Below are positions 7,838-15,174 of a DNA stretch of 64,000 nucleotides, in pieces; the stretch's first letter is position 1; each line of letters begins with the position of its first letter. Position numbers and translations under genes: made by a program. This DNA is from JADKHC01 sp047600805 (GTDB taxonomy: Bacteria > Verrucomicrobiota > Verrucomicrobiia > Opitutales > Opitutaceae). Location: NCBI GenBank assembly GCA_047600805.1, contig JASGKG010000001.1, forward strand, positions 4,092,001 to 4,156,000. The letters are read 5' to 3'. The notes beneath the pieces were generated by a model. It had not been told where the DNA came from. It was given only the letters and a program-made list of their open reading frames with translations, and made no database searches.

Positions 7838-8497
7838 ATGGAAAGCTCGTCCAGCAACCTCTACACGCGACGGGAGTGGCTGTCTTTTCGGCGAGCCTGC
7901 CTTGAACGGGTTGGCTTTCGTTGCGAGCGGTGTGCTCGCGAGGGAATTCTTCAAGTTCATCATCCTGAATATGAGAAGGGTCGCGCCCCATGGGACTATG
8001 ACCCCCGATTTTGCGAGGTCTTGTGTCGGGGGTGTCACGCTGCGGAACACGGTATCATTCTCCCGCGCGAGGGTTGGACGATTGTCCATAGCGACTTAGA
8101 CAACGGAGAACCTAGCGACCCAGTTCCCTGCGCAAACTGCGATACGGAGATCAGATGGCATTTCACTATCTACCATGCTGAATGGGGCGAAGCAGTAGTC
8201 GGGTCGGAATGTGCGGAAAATCTTTCATTGGGGCCAGAAATGGCCGAATTGAAGTCGTACTACCGACGTCGGCGCACATTTGTATATTCACCGCTGTGGA
8301 GGGAATGCTCTTCCGGCTGGTGGAGGAACTACGAAAATCATTTTGCCCTAGTTTATCGAAAAGGAACCGGATTCGCGCTGAAGATTGATGAGAAGTTCGG
8401 TAATGTTTTGTTTCCTACAGATACGGATGCCCGCACACGCGCATTCGAGGTTATCGAGAACCGAAGGCGCCTAACCATTGTTCCGCCCGCGCGCTGA
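7838..8497 (+). CDS. HNH endonuclease-like protein with a second Cys-rich domain
   Basis: This 219-residue protein has an N-terminal HNH module. A zinc pair C-E-R-C lies near residue 31, the catalytic strand L-Q-V-H-H near 40, and the closing L-C-R-G-C-H-A-A-E-H near 66. A second Cys-containing domain follows (C-A-N-C-D near 97, then V-G-S-E-C-A near 121), which I do not recognise and which could bind zinc or nucleic acid. It starts 20 bases after the DUF4062 gene stop in the same direction, so the two are probably co-transcribed. HNH nucleases occur in restriction, homing and phage systems. The pairing here suggests a two-gene defence or mobility module, which is an inference. Confidence 0.7.
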   Translation: MESSSSNLYTRREWLSFRRACLERVGFRCERCAREGILQVHHPEYEKGRAPWDYDPRFCEVLCRGCHAAEHGIILPREGWTIVHSDLDNGEPSDPVPCANCDTEIRWHFTIYHAEWGEAVVGSECAENLSLGPEMAELKSYYRRRRTFVYSPLWRECSSGWWRNYENHFALVYRKGTGFALKIDEKFGNVLFPTDTDARTRAFEVIENRRRLTIVPPAR

Positions 8498-8511
8498 CTA
8501 AATTTCGCGGA

Positions 8512-8534
8512 GGCGGCCGGGGAAACCGGCCGCC
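8512..8534. terminator. GC-rich hairpin between convergent genes
   Basis: A perfect 9-base inverted repeat (GGCGGCCGG at 8512-8520, its complement at 8526-8534) has a 5-base loop. It lies between the stop of the HNH gene and the stop of the minus-strand small gene. No T tract follows on either strand, so it may be a weak or Rho-assisted terminator. Confidence 0.5.
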
Positions 8535-8549
8535 GATTGAGGCGATGGA

Positions 8550-8849
8550 TTATTCGCTCTGCTCGGATTTCAGTTTCGCGAGCTGCTCAAAGATGAACGT
8601 GTGTGCTTGATCGGCCAGTTTGGCGATGAGCGGGAGGTCGTCGCGACCGAAGCTGTCGGTGTCGTGGTAATTTTTCGCTTCATCCACGTAGGTCCGGGCG
8701 AAGGTCACGTTGTAGTATTTCTTCAGGTCGGCTTCGTTCTCCCATACGGCGGCTTTGATGCGACCGAGGCGGAAGGTTTTCACCGGCAGTTTGGGAGCGG
8801 TGGCAACGTTCTTGGGTTGCGAGGCAGGTTGAGCGGTCTTGGCGGGCAT
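8550..8849 (-). CDS. Conserved small protein, function unknown
   Basis: This 99-residue protein has a disordered P/A/Q-rich N-terminus. A compact domain follows with V-K-T-F-R-L-G-R-I-K-A-A-V-W, then Y-N-V-T-F-A-R and D-S-F-G-R-D-D-L-P. I recall this pattern from small uncharacterised proteins common on islands of Verrucomicrobiota and Planctomycetota, but no function is known to me. A good ribosome site, AAAGGAAC, precedes the ATG on the minus strand. It may be an accessory DNA-associated protein of the element. Existence as a gene is well supported; the role is not. Confidence 0.65.
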   Translation of the reverse strand: MPAKTAQPASQPKNVATAPKLPVKTFRLGRIKAAVWENEADLKKYYNVTFARTYVDEAKNYHDTDSFGRDDLPLIAKLADQAHTFIFEQLAKLKSEQSE

Positions 8850-8907
8850 GATGTTCCTTTTTTGATTTTGAGGAGCGGGATTGCTCTCTCGTCAAAGGGC
8901 GGGGGTG

Positions 8908-8991
8908 CCCACCGGAACGAGGGGGCGGTTGGGGGGATTCCTTTCAAGGAGGACCAAAACGAACCTGCCCGCGCAGCGGCGTTCCGGTGGG
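8908..8991. repeat. Spaced 12-base inverted repeat
   Basis: CCCACCGGAACG at 8908-8919 is exactly complementary in reverse to 8980-8991, separated by 60 bases. It lies just upstream of the small minus-strand gene starting at 8849, so it could fold in its leader or be a remnant of element DNA processing. Confidence 0.5.
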
Positions 8992-9379
8992 TGGGGCCGC
9001 CAGAGGGAGCAAGAATGCTCCGTTAAAAAAGGACGTTCCGCCGTGGCGGACATGCCTGCGATTGCGACAACCGCTCGCTACCGGGAACGTGGTTCAGGCC
9101 GGATTGCCGGTGATATGTTCCGCGCTGGTGGTTGTGTCGTGTGGGTGAACGAAGCGACAGGCTATTCGCTACGACCTTCGCTTGGGTGTGGATGACAACA
9201 GTCACGACACCGCTGGTCGTGACGACCTGCTTGGCGTAGGGCGATCACGGCGATTTATCGCGGCTCGCTGAATCGAAAACACAATATCAGAGCGAACTCG
9301 CCTCGCGGTGGACGGCCCTGGCTGCCGCATGTCCGGAGCCGCCGGATTGGCTACATGTGTAGGTTCGTGGCTACCGGAT

Positions 9380-9402
9380 TTGGTGTAGTTTGGTTACACC
9401 AA
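9380..9402. promoter_or_regulatory. Operator-like dyad upstream of the 9449 gene
   Basis: TTGGTGTA (9380-9387) and TACACCAA (9395-9402) form a perfect 8-base inverted repeat with a 7-base spacer. The centre lies about 58 bases before the start at 9449, a position typical of a repressor site. The binding protein is unknown. Confidence 0.4.
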
Positions 9403-9448
9403 TTTCGGAGGGTACGCCTCGTTGATCGTCGTCTGGGGTGGTTGCGAA

Positions 9449-9841
9449 ATGGCACACGTGAAAACCATTCCATCGAATCTCGAACTTACCTCAGAAATTG
9501 TCCCAACGCCTATGCCTGTAATCCGTCGTGTCGGACGTTTTCAGGTGGTTGTTGAACATGCGGCCGGTGTTTGCGTTTCGGGTGCATTTACTGACTCTCC
9601 GAAAGAAGCCGTGGAATCATTCATGAGCCAGGCGCCGCAGATTGAAGAGGGAGAGATCTCCCTCTTTGATCGCGACGAGCAACGTGTGGTTGCTTCTGTG
9701 AAGTGGAAGATGAGCGTGACCGAAATCGGCCTCCGTGTGCTTCAGCGGCAAAATATTTTCAATGACTGGCACCTGGCTCTGATCGCTTGCGAGGTGCAGA
9801 AACGGCGCGAGGTGCAGGCTGCCGTGGAACTGATCACCTGA
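9449..9841 (+). CDS. Hypothetical protein of the element
   Basis: The start at 9449 is preferred because GGGGTGG (9435-9441) lies 7 bases upstream; an in-frame TTG at 9422 is less likely. The 130-residue product has no signal peptide or membrane helix. It appears alpha/beta, with a helical C-terminus (R-R-E-V-Q-A-A-V-E-L). I do not recognise a family. It lies next to the integrase gene, convergent with it, a position often held by excision or regulatory proteins, but no HTH motif is evident. Confidence 0.5.
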   Translation: MAHVKTIPSNLELTSEIVPTPMPVIRRVGRFQVVVEHAAGVCVSGAFTDSPKEAVESFMSQAPQIEEGEISLFDRDEQRVVASVKWKMSVTEIGLRVLQRQNIFNDWHLALIACEVQKRREVQAAVELIT

Positions 9842-9908
9842 ATCTGATTGGAATCAGAAATGTAGTCGGGCTCACGATAGTTTGGTGGATGAAGAAAGAC
9901 TGCATTCT

Positions 9909-11252
9909 TCACCCTGTTGAGATCGTGACGTCATCCTGCTTTTGCGGTGGCGGACAGAGTGCGAAGTATTTCTCCGCCTGTACTTTTGTCGCTAGGGCTC
10001 GGTAATGGTCGAACAGCACCTGGTCGCTGGCCTTGTGTCCGAGAAGGCGTGAGGTTTCCAGCGGGTTGCCGTGGAGTGCGTAATGATAGCTGCCGAAGCT
10101 GTGGCGCATGGCGTTGTTTTCCCATGTGGAAACCCATTCGCCCTTTTCGTCGTCGTGGCCAAAGCCCGCCAATTTTTGCAGCTTCCGAAAACGCTTCTGG
10201 AAATCGTTTGTGTGGTTGTTTTCGGCAACCGGCCCCTCCGTCTTCGCGCAGAGGTTCAACCATTGCACAGCATTTTTTGGTATATCCACATGGCGGATAC
10301 GCCGTTTTTTCGCAATCTTTGCGCCGATGGTCACGACCGGCTGTGCGTCGGTGTGACGCACGTTGGCCCAATCCAGTCGCTTTAATTCCTCCGAACGCAA
10401 ACCGCAGAATAGGCCCAGAGTCACCGCCGCCAGCAAACCGAGGTCAGGGTTTTCCCTGGCGGCTGTTAGCAGCTTCTCAGCTTGTTCAATCGTGAGGATG
10501 CTTGGCTCAATCTCGTCGCCACCGTTGCCGCAGAGTTCCTTGCGGTCGACGTCGGTCAGGTCATCAAGAGGGGAAAGGGCAAGGTAGCGTTTCTGGACAG
10601 CGTACCGGAAACATTCGCCGATGATCGCGATGTAGTTTTTGTTGGTTCGTGGCCCCAGTTTTTGAGCATTCAACCAGTCTTTGATTTGCTGGCCGGTGAT
10701 TTCTGCGGCCACGCGTTTTTCAAAACCCTTGGCGAATTTTTCGGCCCGATGCCTGAAATCCCGATAACTCCGTTCACGCAAATCCCCGCGCTGAAAACGT
10801 TGCTCTTTGCTTTGAACCAGTTCCGCAACGACTTCACGTGCGGTCTTGCCTCTGCCTGCCACCGAAAATCGCTTGATTGCGAAATCCACCGCCTCGCGCA
10901 GGGTGATGCCTTGCTGGCGCAGGAGTGGTAAGCAAACGGCGACTTGCCGACGTTCTTCGTCAGACAGATCGAAGAAATCGTGGCCTTGTTTCTTGTATCC
11001 ACTGAAGACTTTTTCGGCGTGTTCTTCTGCCTCAGTCTTTGTCTTGAACTGCTTTCGTTCACGCAGACCGCCGGTGATCTTTGCCGGGGCGATGACCTGA
11101 AAGCTTCCGCCGAAGGCATCTCCGCCATGGAGGTTCAATATCTCACGGATACGGATGCCCGATTTCTTGGGATACTCCCAAGATTTCAACGCGGACGGGC
11201 GCGCTTGATCGCTGTCTGCATTCCGTGCCATCGGGTGCAACAAAGCAGCCAT
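9909..11252 (-). CDS. Tyrosine recombinase/integrase of the ssrA-inserted element
   Basis: This protein of about 447 residues has an N-terminal arm-type DNA-binding region, a core-binding domain (about 130-245) and a catalytic domain (about 265-440). Catalytic residues visible are R in G-L-R-S-E-E-L, the box with N-A-M-R-H-S-F (the usual first His is Asn, the Arg is kept), His in L-L-G-H-K, and Tyr in F-D-H-Y-R. Tyrosine recombinases cut and rejoin att sites to insert or excise elements. The gene starts roughly 80 bases from the tmRNA 3' end, the expected layout for an integrase using that site. The start is uncertain: ATG at 11252 or 11231, or TTG at 11264. Confidence 0.9.
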   Translation of the reverse strand: MAALLHPMARNADSDQARPSALKSWEYPKKSGIRIREILNLHGGDAFGGSFQVIAPAKITGGLRERKQFKTKTEAEEHAEKVFSGYKKQGHDFFDLSDEERRQVAVCLPLLRQQGITLREAVDFAIKRFSVAGRGKTAREVVAELVQSKEQRFQRGDLRERSYRDFRHRAEKFAKGFEKRVAAEITGQQIKDWLNAQKLGPRTNKNYIAIIGECFRYAVQKRYLALSPLDDLTDVDRKELCGNGGDEIEPSILTIEQAEKLLTAARENPDLGLLAAVTLGLFCGLRSEELKRLDWANVRHTDAQPVVTIGAKIAKKRRIRHVDIPKNAVQWLNLCAKTEGPVAENNHTNDFQKRFRKLQKLAGFGHDDEKGEWVSTWENNAMRHSFGSYHYALHGNPLETSRLLGHKASDQVLFDHYRALATKVQAEKYFALCPPPQKQDDVTISTG

Positions 11253-11329
11253 CCGTTGCAACAATCAATCAGAAAATGACAGGAATGAGACAGGAATTGC
11301 CAAAAACTTATGTAAGTCGTTGGTATAAA

Positions 11330-11684
11330 TGGTGGAGGTGGCGGGAGTTGAACCCGCGTGCCCCTGGCCTTTGCTCGCCGCGTCTACCGTTATAGTGAAG
11401 TGTTTATCTCGCCGGTGATACGTGACTCCACGCGCTTAAGCACCAGCCAACCCCCGGGTGAAAGGTACCACACACGGCCCGCGGGTGGCTCCGCGTGTTA
11501 TGCCTGCTGTCGACGTTAGATCCAGCTAGCAGGTGTCGCTAGTCCAACGAGGCCGCGCTTAGGCGGCCAATGGCATGCTTTCAGTATTGCCTGTTATTTT
11601 TTTGAAGGGTGATTTACGAGGCCAACCTTCATCCTCGAACGGCAGCGTCGCGCTCCAACCAAGGGTCGAATCCAGAACACCCCC
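11330..11684 (-). ncRNA. ssrA: tmRNA (ssrA)
   Basis: The 5' end on the minus strand reads GGGGGTGTTCTGGATTCGAC, the tmRNA signature. The 3' end shows a tRNA-like T arm (GCGGG, TTCAACT loop region, CCCGC), an acceptor strand CACCTCC that pairs with GGGGGTG, and an encoded CCA at 11330-11332. The length is 355 bases. The tag frame ends in ...N-T-E-S-M-P-L-A-A-stop near 11559; a resume codon GGC, preceded by T at -5 and A at -4, would give the tag GNTESMPLAA. tmRNA rescues stalled ribosomes and marks the products for proteolysis. The integrase gene on its 3' side indicates use as an att site. Confidence 0.93.
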
Positions 11685-11872
11685 AAAATGGGAAATCAGT
11701 CGAGCGGGAGGTTTTCCGGCCCGGCCTGCATCTGTAACGACTGGTGCGCACACCAATCAAAGAACGTGAGTCCAGCAATATGCATGGTGTTTCGCTAAAC
11801 TCAAGCGTCGCTTCGGTGGAACGGTTTTGAGCTTTTCACTCAACGGCTTCGCGGGCATCGCTGATAGGATTC

Positions 11873-12580
11873 ATGGCGAAAAAGTCGGAAAAATCCTCAG
11901 CGTTCGTTCACCACGTGCGGTTTGTTGGCCGCGAGTCGAGTCTGGTGAAAACGTTGAACGGCTTCAAAAAAAGCCATCACACGGTGCCCGATGCGGTGAA
12001 TGCGGCGACTTCAGGGTTTCTGGCAAAGCTTTGCGCGGACGAACTCGCTGCGGATGCGGAGAATTTGTTTCAGCAGGCGCGGACGGTTTTCAACTATAAG
12101 CGAAAGGAAATCGCTCTCGACGTGGTGAGCCCCCACGCGGTTCTCTCCGCGAAAGATTTCAGTTTCGAAATAAGCTACTCTCTCGATGAGGCCAACCCCG
12201 CAACTTACATCGTGACACGCTCGCTCTCCGGACTGCGGAGCACGGATTTTGCGGCGCTTCCGGAATGCGATCAGGTGTTTGCCGGGCAGTTTTCGGAACT
12301 CGCGTTTGTCCTCACAAAAGGCGCTTCCGTGGAATCGGTGATCGATGCTGTCGAGGCGATCGATGACTCAGCAGGACTCACCGTTCACTATCCGTCGGAT
12401 TGCAGCCACTGTACTTTGGCGGTAGCCGGAGTTTCGGCCGAGGTCCGTTTCGAGAGCGGTGAGCTGGCGATGGTTTTTCCGCGTGCAGGAGCGCCTCGCG
12501 AGCTTTTGGAGAGCTTCATGGCCGTGCGCGAAGCTTTTTCGCTGAGCAAGCAGCCTGTGCTGGCCGGTCTTCTTCAGTAG
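11873..12580 (+). CDS. Conserved hypothetical protein
   Basis: This 235-residue protein has no signal peptide. Residues about 5-85 are basic and helical (F-K-K-S-H-H-T-V-P-D), and the remainder is alternating alpha/beta. I do not recognise a domain. It is the first chromosomal gene beyond the tmRNA and is convergent with mdh. Good codon use and compact composition support it as a real gene. Function is unknown. Confidence 0.6.
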   Translation: MAKKSEKSSAFVHHVRFVGRESSLVKTLNGFKKSHHTVPDAVNAATSGFLAKLCADELAADAENLFQQARTVFNYKRKEIALDVVSPHAVLSAKDFSFEISYSLDEANPATYIVTRSLSGLRSTDFAALPECDQVFAGQFSELAFVLTKGASVESVIDAVEAIDDSAGLTVHYPSDCSHCTLAVAGVSAEVRFESGELAMVFPRAGAPRELLESFMAVREAFSLSKQPVLAGLLQ

Positions 12581-12684
12581 CTCGGTGCTGGACGCATATT
12601 GCATCCCTTGGTTCAGTAAAATGGTTTGTTATTCGTAGATGACGAACCCTCTGGCCCACGCGGTTCCTAGGTTGTGTTGAAACC

Positions 12685-12715
12685 AAAAAAAAGCGGCGCC
12701 CGTGAGAGCGCCGCT
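12685..12715 (-). terminator. Intrinsic terminator of mdh
   Basis: On the minus strand AGCGGCGC and GCGCCGCT pair around a short loop, followed by a run of eight T. It lies about 25 bases past the mdh stop. Confidence 0.88.
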
Positions 12716-12738
12716 CGAGAGTTTTACTGTAGCGGTGT

Positions 12739-13725
12739 TTAGGCGGTGAGCATGCTGGCGACGAACGAGCGCTCTTCGACGAGCTCTTTGTTCGTGGCGG
12801 CGATCTTCGACTTGGCGAAGTCGTCCATGCTGTAGCCCTGAATGACTTCGTACGAGCCCGGCGTCGTCGTGCGGACGGGCAGACCGGCCCAGACGTTGGC
12901 GTCGAAGCCGTAAGCACCGTTTGACTTCACTGCGATCGAGTGGATCGCGCCCGGAGTCACGAGGCTGCGGACGTGGTCGGTGAGGGCATTGGCGGCTGAG
13001 GCGGCGGAAGAGGCGCCACGGGCGGCGATGATGGCCGCGCCGCGTTTGCCGACGGTCTCGCAGAAAGTCGTCTGCAACCAGGCCGTATCGGTAATAACCG
13101 AGGTGGCTGGCTTGCCGGCGATCTTCGCATGCGCGAAAGCCGGAAACATGGTCGGGCTGTGATTGCCGTAGATGAAGATGTCGGAAACCTGTGTGAGATC
13201 GACGCCGGCTTTCTTCGCGAGCTGGCTTTGCGCGCGGTTCTGGTCGAGACGCACCATCGCGGTGAAACGCTCGGGAGGCAGGCGCTTGGCCTGGCTGGCG
13301 GCGATCATGCAGTTGGTGTTGGCGGGATTGCCGACGACTGCGACGCGAGCGTCAGCGGCGGCAACGGCGTCGATGATCTTGCCCTGTTCGATGAAGATCT
13401 TGCCGTTGTCCTTCAAGAGGTCGGCGCGTTCCATGCCGGGGCCGCGTGGTTTGGCACCGACGAGCAAGCACCAGTTGGCGTCCTTGAAACCGACCGTCGG
13501 ATCGGAAGTTTGGACGATGCCTTTCAGCAGCGGAAAAGCGCAGTCATCGAGCTCCATCGCGACACCTTCGAGGGCTTTGAGGGCCTTTTCGATAGGGGCT
13601 TCGATGAGCTGGAGGATAACAGGTTGGTCAGCACCAAACATCGCGCCGGACGCGATGCGGAATAGGAGAGCGTAACCAATTTGGCCGGCAGCGCCGGTCA
13701 CAGCGACACGAATAGGTGATTTCAT
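12739..13725 (-). CDS. mdh: Malate dehydrogenase
   Basis: The 328-residue enzyme interconverts malate and oxaloacetate with NAD in the TCA cycle. It has the N-terminal nucleotide-binding loop G-A-A-G-Q-I-G-Y near residue 10, the substrate-loop arginines around P-R-G-P-G-M-E-R near 93, N-P-A-N-T-N near 130, the R-L-D-Q-N-R segment near 160, and the catalytic His in I-Y-G-N-H-S-P-T-M-F near 187. Length matches the cytosolic-type (group III) bacterial enzymes. It lies downstream of the DAHP synthase gene in the same direction after about 130 bases, and ends at a strong terminator. The identification is secure. Confidence 0.97.
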   Translation of the reverse strand: MKSPIRVAVTGAAGQIGYALLFRIASGAMFGADQPVILQLIEAPIEKALKALEGVAMELDDCAFPLLKGIVQTSDPTVGFKDANWCLLVGAKPRGPGMERADLLKDNGKIFIEQGKIIDAVAAADARVAVVGNPANTNCMIAASQAKRLPPERFTAMVRLDQNRAQSQLAKKAGVDLTQVSDIFIYGNHSPTMFPAFAHAKIAGKPATSVITDTAWLQTTFCETVGKRGAAIIAARGASSAASAANALTDHVRSLVTPGAIHSIAVKSNGAYGFDANVWAGLPVRTTTPGSYEVIQGYSMDDFAKSKIAATNKELVEERSFVASMLTA

Positions 13726-13852
13726 AGGTGCGAAGAACCTTTAGTTAACCATGAAACCGCGCGCGTTGACACGCACGAAATGCCTATCTTCGCGCATATT
13801 TTTCCCCAATCGCTCCACCGGGCATCGGAGGAGTTGATTTGGTTCGGAAGGT

Positions 13853-14908
13853 TTAACGAAAACGTGGCGCGAGCGCTGCGTGAATCTCGTGTACCACCGT
13901 TTCGGTCGTCGTCCAATCGATGCAGCCGTCCGTGATAGAAACGCCGTAACGCAATTTCTCCTTGGGCTGAGGGAAGGGCTGATTTCCGCCGAACAAATTG
14001 CTCTCGAGCATGGCGCCCATGATCGAGGTGTTGCCGGCATTTATCTGGCTGAGCAACGCGCGGACCACGTCAGGTTGTTTGTCGGGTTGCTTGGCGGAGT
14101 TGTCGTGGCTGCAATCGACGAGGATCGTTTTGTGGAGCGAGGCTTTTGCGAGGAGCTTTTCGACGTCGGCGATATGCGCGGGGCTGTAGTTCGGGCCGGC
14201 GGATCCGCCGCGGAGCACGATGTGGCAATCGGGATTGCCGCGCGTCGTCACGGATGAAGCGACGCCGTCCATGTTGATACCGAGAAAAGTCTGCGACTGC
14301 GAGGCGGCTTTGATGGCGTTGATCGCGGCGCCGATGGAGCCATCGGTTCCATTTTTGAAACCAAGCGGCATCGACAAACCGGACGCCATTTGGCGGTGCG
14401 TTTGAGATTCAGTGGTGCGGGCGCCGATCGCGGACCAGCATATCAGATCCGCGATGTATTGCGGCGTGATCGGGTCGAGCAGTTCGGTCGCCGTGGGCAG
14501 GCCGAGGTCGAGCACTTGGCGGAGGAAAGAGCGTGCCGTGCGCAGGCCAGTCGCGATGTCGTGTGATCCGTCGAGCTGCGGATCCATGATTAGGCCTTTC
14601 CAGCCGATCGTTGTGCGTGGCTTTTCGAAATACACGCGCATCACAATCATGATCCGATCGGCCACTTCGCCGGCGAGCTTGGCGAGGTGTTGTGCGTATT
14701 CGAGTCCGGCGGCGGTGTCGTGGATGGAGCAAGGGCCGACGACGAGCAGAAAACGTTTATCGTTGGTGAAAATCAGGCGGTGAATTTCTTCGCGAGCGTG
14801 GGCCACGAATGTCGCCTGGCTTTCGCTTTTGGGGAGCTCAGCTAGGAGTTGCGCGGGCGATGGCAGGGCCTTGGTCTCAACGACGTGGATATCGGACGTT
14901 TTCTGCAT
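13853..14908 (-). CDS. aroF: 3-deoxy-7-phosphoheptulonate synthase (class I DAHP synthase)
   Basis: The 351-residue enzyme condenses phosphoenolpyruvate and erythrose 4-phosphate, the first step of the shikimate pathway. It carries G-P-C-S-I-H-D near residue 60, K-P-R-T-T-I-G-W-K-G near 96, and a metal-site D-C-S-H-D-N near 267. The family closing motif G-V-S-I-T-D-G-C-I-D-W appears near 327. The length fits the feedback-regulated E. coli AroF/G/H group; which paralogue type cannot be told from sequence alone, so the symbol is approximate. Its leader contains two terminator-like hairpins, suggesting attenuation. mdh follows in the same direction. Confidence 0.93.
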   Translation of the reverse strand: MQKTSDIHVVETKALPSPAQLLAELPKSESQATFVAHAREEIHRLIFTNDKRFLLVVGPCSIHDTAAGLEYAQHLAKLAGEVADRIMIVMRVYFEKPRTTIGWKGLIMDPQLDGSHDIATGLRTARSFLRQVLDLGLPTATELLDPITPQYIADLICWSAIGARTTESQTHRQMASGLSMPLGFKNGTDGSIGAAINAIKAASQSQTFLGINMDGVASSVTTRGNPDCHIVLRGGSAGPNYSPAHIADVEKLLAKASLHKTILVDCSHDNSAKQPDKQPDVVRALLSQINAGNTSIMGAMLESNLFGGNQPFPQPKEKLRYGVSITDGCIDWTTTETVVHEIHAALAPRFR

Positions 14909-14976
14909 GAAGGGACAGACCGTGGTTGTCCTGCTGCGGGTTGCAAGTCTCTGCTGGACTCGAGTTCCGATTTCGG

Positions 14977-15058
14977 AAAAAAAGTTGGCCGGTCGCCTAC
15001 CCCTAAGCGACCGGCCATTTGCTTTCTTAGTTACCCCAAAACTCCCGCTAGGCGGGAG
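14977..15058 (-). promoter_or_regulatory. Putative attenuator leader of the DAHP synthase gene
   Basis: Read on the minus strand, two hairpins precede the gene. The first (15042-15058) has a 7-base stem CTCCCGC/GCGGGAG with a 3-base loop followed by TTTT. The second (14986-15017) has an 11-base stem around GGCCGGTCGC and is followed by seven T at 14977-14983. Since no upstream gene reads in this direction, these terminators are inside the leader. A 20-codon frame (15093-15031) overlaps the first hairpin and has two Phe codons, but no clear ribosome site. CGCCTA of hairpin 1 can pair with TAGGCG of hairpin 2, a possible alternative fold. Confidence 0.5.
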
Positions 15059-15174
15059 AAGCAGGAAAATCTAATGAGGGTAAGAGAACGCATGGGGGGT
15101 GCTTCGTCAACTAAATCTTTTAGTATTTTTGTGGGTAGATTTGCAAATTAGGGAAGAGAAAGTACTTAAAATTT

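Larger units (their letters stand above)
8850..9448. other. About 600-base intergenic stretch without a recognised gene
   Basis: No convincing coding sequence is seen on either strand; open frames here lack family similarity and good starts. It contains three dyads: a spaced repeat at 8908-8991, a small hairpin TCCGCC/GGCGGA at 9037-9050, and an operator-like dyad at 9380-9402. It likely holds divergent promoters for the small genes on both sides. Confidence 0.5.
1..11330. mobile_element. Right-hand part of an ICE or genomic island inserted at ssrA
   Basis: The segment holds conjugation-type genes at its left end, accessory cargo in the middle and a tyrosine integrase at its right end. The integrase gene ends its coding direction away from ssrA and starts about 80 bases from the tmRNA 3' end at 11330. 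tmRNA 3' ends are well-known integrase targets, so the right boundary is placed there. The left boundary and the second att copy lie outside the window, and I found no second copy of the tmRNA 3' end inside it. Cargo genes between 4168 and 8497 read as more AT-rich with less biased codons than the core genes to the right. Whether the element is still mobile cannot be judged from this part alone. Confidence 0.75.

Noticed and set aside
8850..9448. A non-coding RNA in the empty stretch
   Set aside because: Dyads exist but no promoter-plus-terminator pair is convincing, so only the dyads were recorded.
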